Positions 63,240 through 64,000 of a stretch of DNA of 64,000 bases are shown piece by piece; the first letter of the stretch is position 1; the number at the start of each line of letters is the position of its first letter. Location of the stretch: the NCBI RefSeq assembly GCF_001436735.1, contig NZ_AYZE01000008.1:268058-332057 (forward strand). The letters are read 5' to 3'. The notes below the pieces were generated by a model. It had not been told where the DNA came from. It ran no database searches and worked only from the letters and a program-made list of their open reading frames with translations. This DNA is from Liquorilactobacillus cacaonum DSM 21116. Lineage in GTDB: Bacteria > Bacillota > Bacilli > Lactobacillales > Lactobacillaceae. Made by a program: the position numbers and the translations under genes.

Positions 63240-63953
63240 TCACCAGATATAAACGTCTTTATTATCGGGGTACCTTGTATACCCCCCCTCTTGTTCATCT
63301 CTAATTAATTCTCCATGATTTAATTCAAGTACCCGTTCACGAACTGTATTTACCATAGTACTATCATGTGTTGCCATAATAATTGTCGTTCCCATGCTAT
63401 TAATCTTAAAAAAAAGCTTCATTATCTCTAATGCAGCTTTTGCATCCAAGTTTGCAGTCGGTTCATCAGCTATGACAATTGTCGGATAGTTAACAATTGC
63501 CCTAGCAATCGCTACCCTCTTTTGCTGTCCAATTGATAGTTCATTAATCTTTCTGTCATTCATACCAACCATTCCCACAACTTCTAATACATCATTTGTT
63601 CTAAGAGCTATTTCATTACTTTTAGCAGCACTTACTGCTTCAATACTCACTGCGATATTTTCAAAAACAGTACGGTCTGACAAGAATAAATCTTTTTGCA
63701 TTACAACCCCCAGTTTTCTTCTTAAGAGGTAGAGTTGCTTATGATTAATACGACTCACTAAAGTGTTTCCTATCTTAATACTGCCAAAAGTCTGCTCCTC
63801 TTCACGATACAAGAACTTTAATAAGGTTGATTTACCTGCCCCACTAGCACCAATTACATAAACAAATTCGCCTTGTTTAACTGAAAAGTTAATGTTTTTT
63901 AAAGCATATACATTACCTTTATATTTCTTTGAAACCTTTCTTACATCTATCAA
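63240..63953 (-). CDS. FtsE-like ABC ATPase in the motility locus
   Basis: A 237-residue ABC ATPase of the FtsE type. Walker A GASGAGKS is at 35-42, Walker B IADEP near 161-165, and the end IRDEQEGGYTRY resembles FtsE. The signature reads LSIGQQKRV (139-147) instead of LSGGQ. The start is taken as TTG at 63953, aligned with the usual MIxxxxVSKxY of FtsE and nine bases after AGAGGTG; GTG at 63965 abuts the ribosome site. No FtsX-like permease is in the window; it could lie beyond the right edge or be absent. FtsE is the closest match; a distinct role in this locus cannot be excluded. Confidence 0.78.
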   Translation of the reverse strand: MIDVRKVSKKYKGNVYALKNINFSVKQGEFVYVIGASGAGKSTLLKFLYREEEQTFGSIKIGNTLVSRINHKQLYLLRRKLGVVMQKDLFLSDRTVFENIAVSIEAVSAAKSNEIALRTNDVLEVVGMVGMNDRKINELSIGQQKRVAIARAIVNYPTIVIADEPTANLDAKAALEIMKLFFKINSMGTTIIMATHDSTMVNTVRERVLELNHGELIRDEQEGGYTRYPDNKDVYIW

Positions 63954-64000
63954 TTGATGTTTCACCTCTTGAAATGTTAGTCAGCTAACCGGTTAATCAC

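Noticed and set aside
63977-64000. C-terminal end of a gene beyond the right edge (minus strand)
   Set aside because: One frame is open for seven codons to the window edge and then stops; too short to support a gene.

Overview
The window is AT-rich, encodes compact operons with strong Shine-Dalgarno sites, and carries a flagellar and chemotaxis locus next to an rsmG-noc-parA-parB cluster. Together with lactate oxidase, an L-rhamnose operon, cre-type catabolite sites and SemiSWEET, this points to a motile member of the Lactobacillaceae. A Liquorilactobacillus-like species is my inference; there is no rRNA gene here to confirm it. The rsmG-noc-parAB-ychF block suggests a position near the chromosome origin. 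I saw no tRNA, rRNA, CRISPR array, complete insertion sequence or prophage.

Layout. 1-4853 (+): the end of a FrnE-type thiol oxidoreductase, then a four-gene ABC importer of the UgpCAEB (glycerol-3-phosphate) type. 5093-7892: menG (-), then glpF and lactate oxidase (+), which share a near-identical element just downstream of their promoters. 7936-9800: a short leader transcript with a 15-codon ORF and a terminator, then an orphan peptide-binding lipoprotein. 10048-13514 (-): YbjQ-like protein, guaB, an MHS-family transporter. 13911-18473 (-): a compact unit of Nudix hydrolase, PLD-helicase-DUF3427, a ribbon-helix-helix/NfeD-like OB-fold fusion and an SPFH protein. This is the most unusual part of the window. 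18672-26961: mixed genes (lepB, DUF2089 regulator, M20 peptidase, FAD oxidoreductase, ogt, VOC dioxygenase, MFS exporter). 27070-32395 (-): DUF1129, ychF, DUF951, parB, parA, noc, rsmG.

32607-63953 (-): the motility region. The proximal part holds a flagellin-type glycosyltransferase, fliS, fliT-like, fliD and flagellin; the distal part holds flgL, flgK, flgN, flgM, fliY, fliM, cheW, cheY, cheC, cheA, cheR, cheB, cheD, cheW, mcp and an FtsE-like ATPase. Sigma-28 type promoters are visible before flagellin, flgM and mcp. The two parts are separated by about 12 kb of unrelated genes (38363-50098): an NAD-binding protein, SemiSWEET, AraC regulator, AEC transporter, the rhaDAMB operon with an MFS permease, an alcohol dehydrogenase, an XRE regulator pair and a histidine phosphatase.

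The chemotaxis set is of the Bacillus type (CheC, CheD and FliY together with CheB/CheR). Several starts are non-ATG (TTG or GTG) and were chosen from Shine-Dalgarno spacing.
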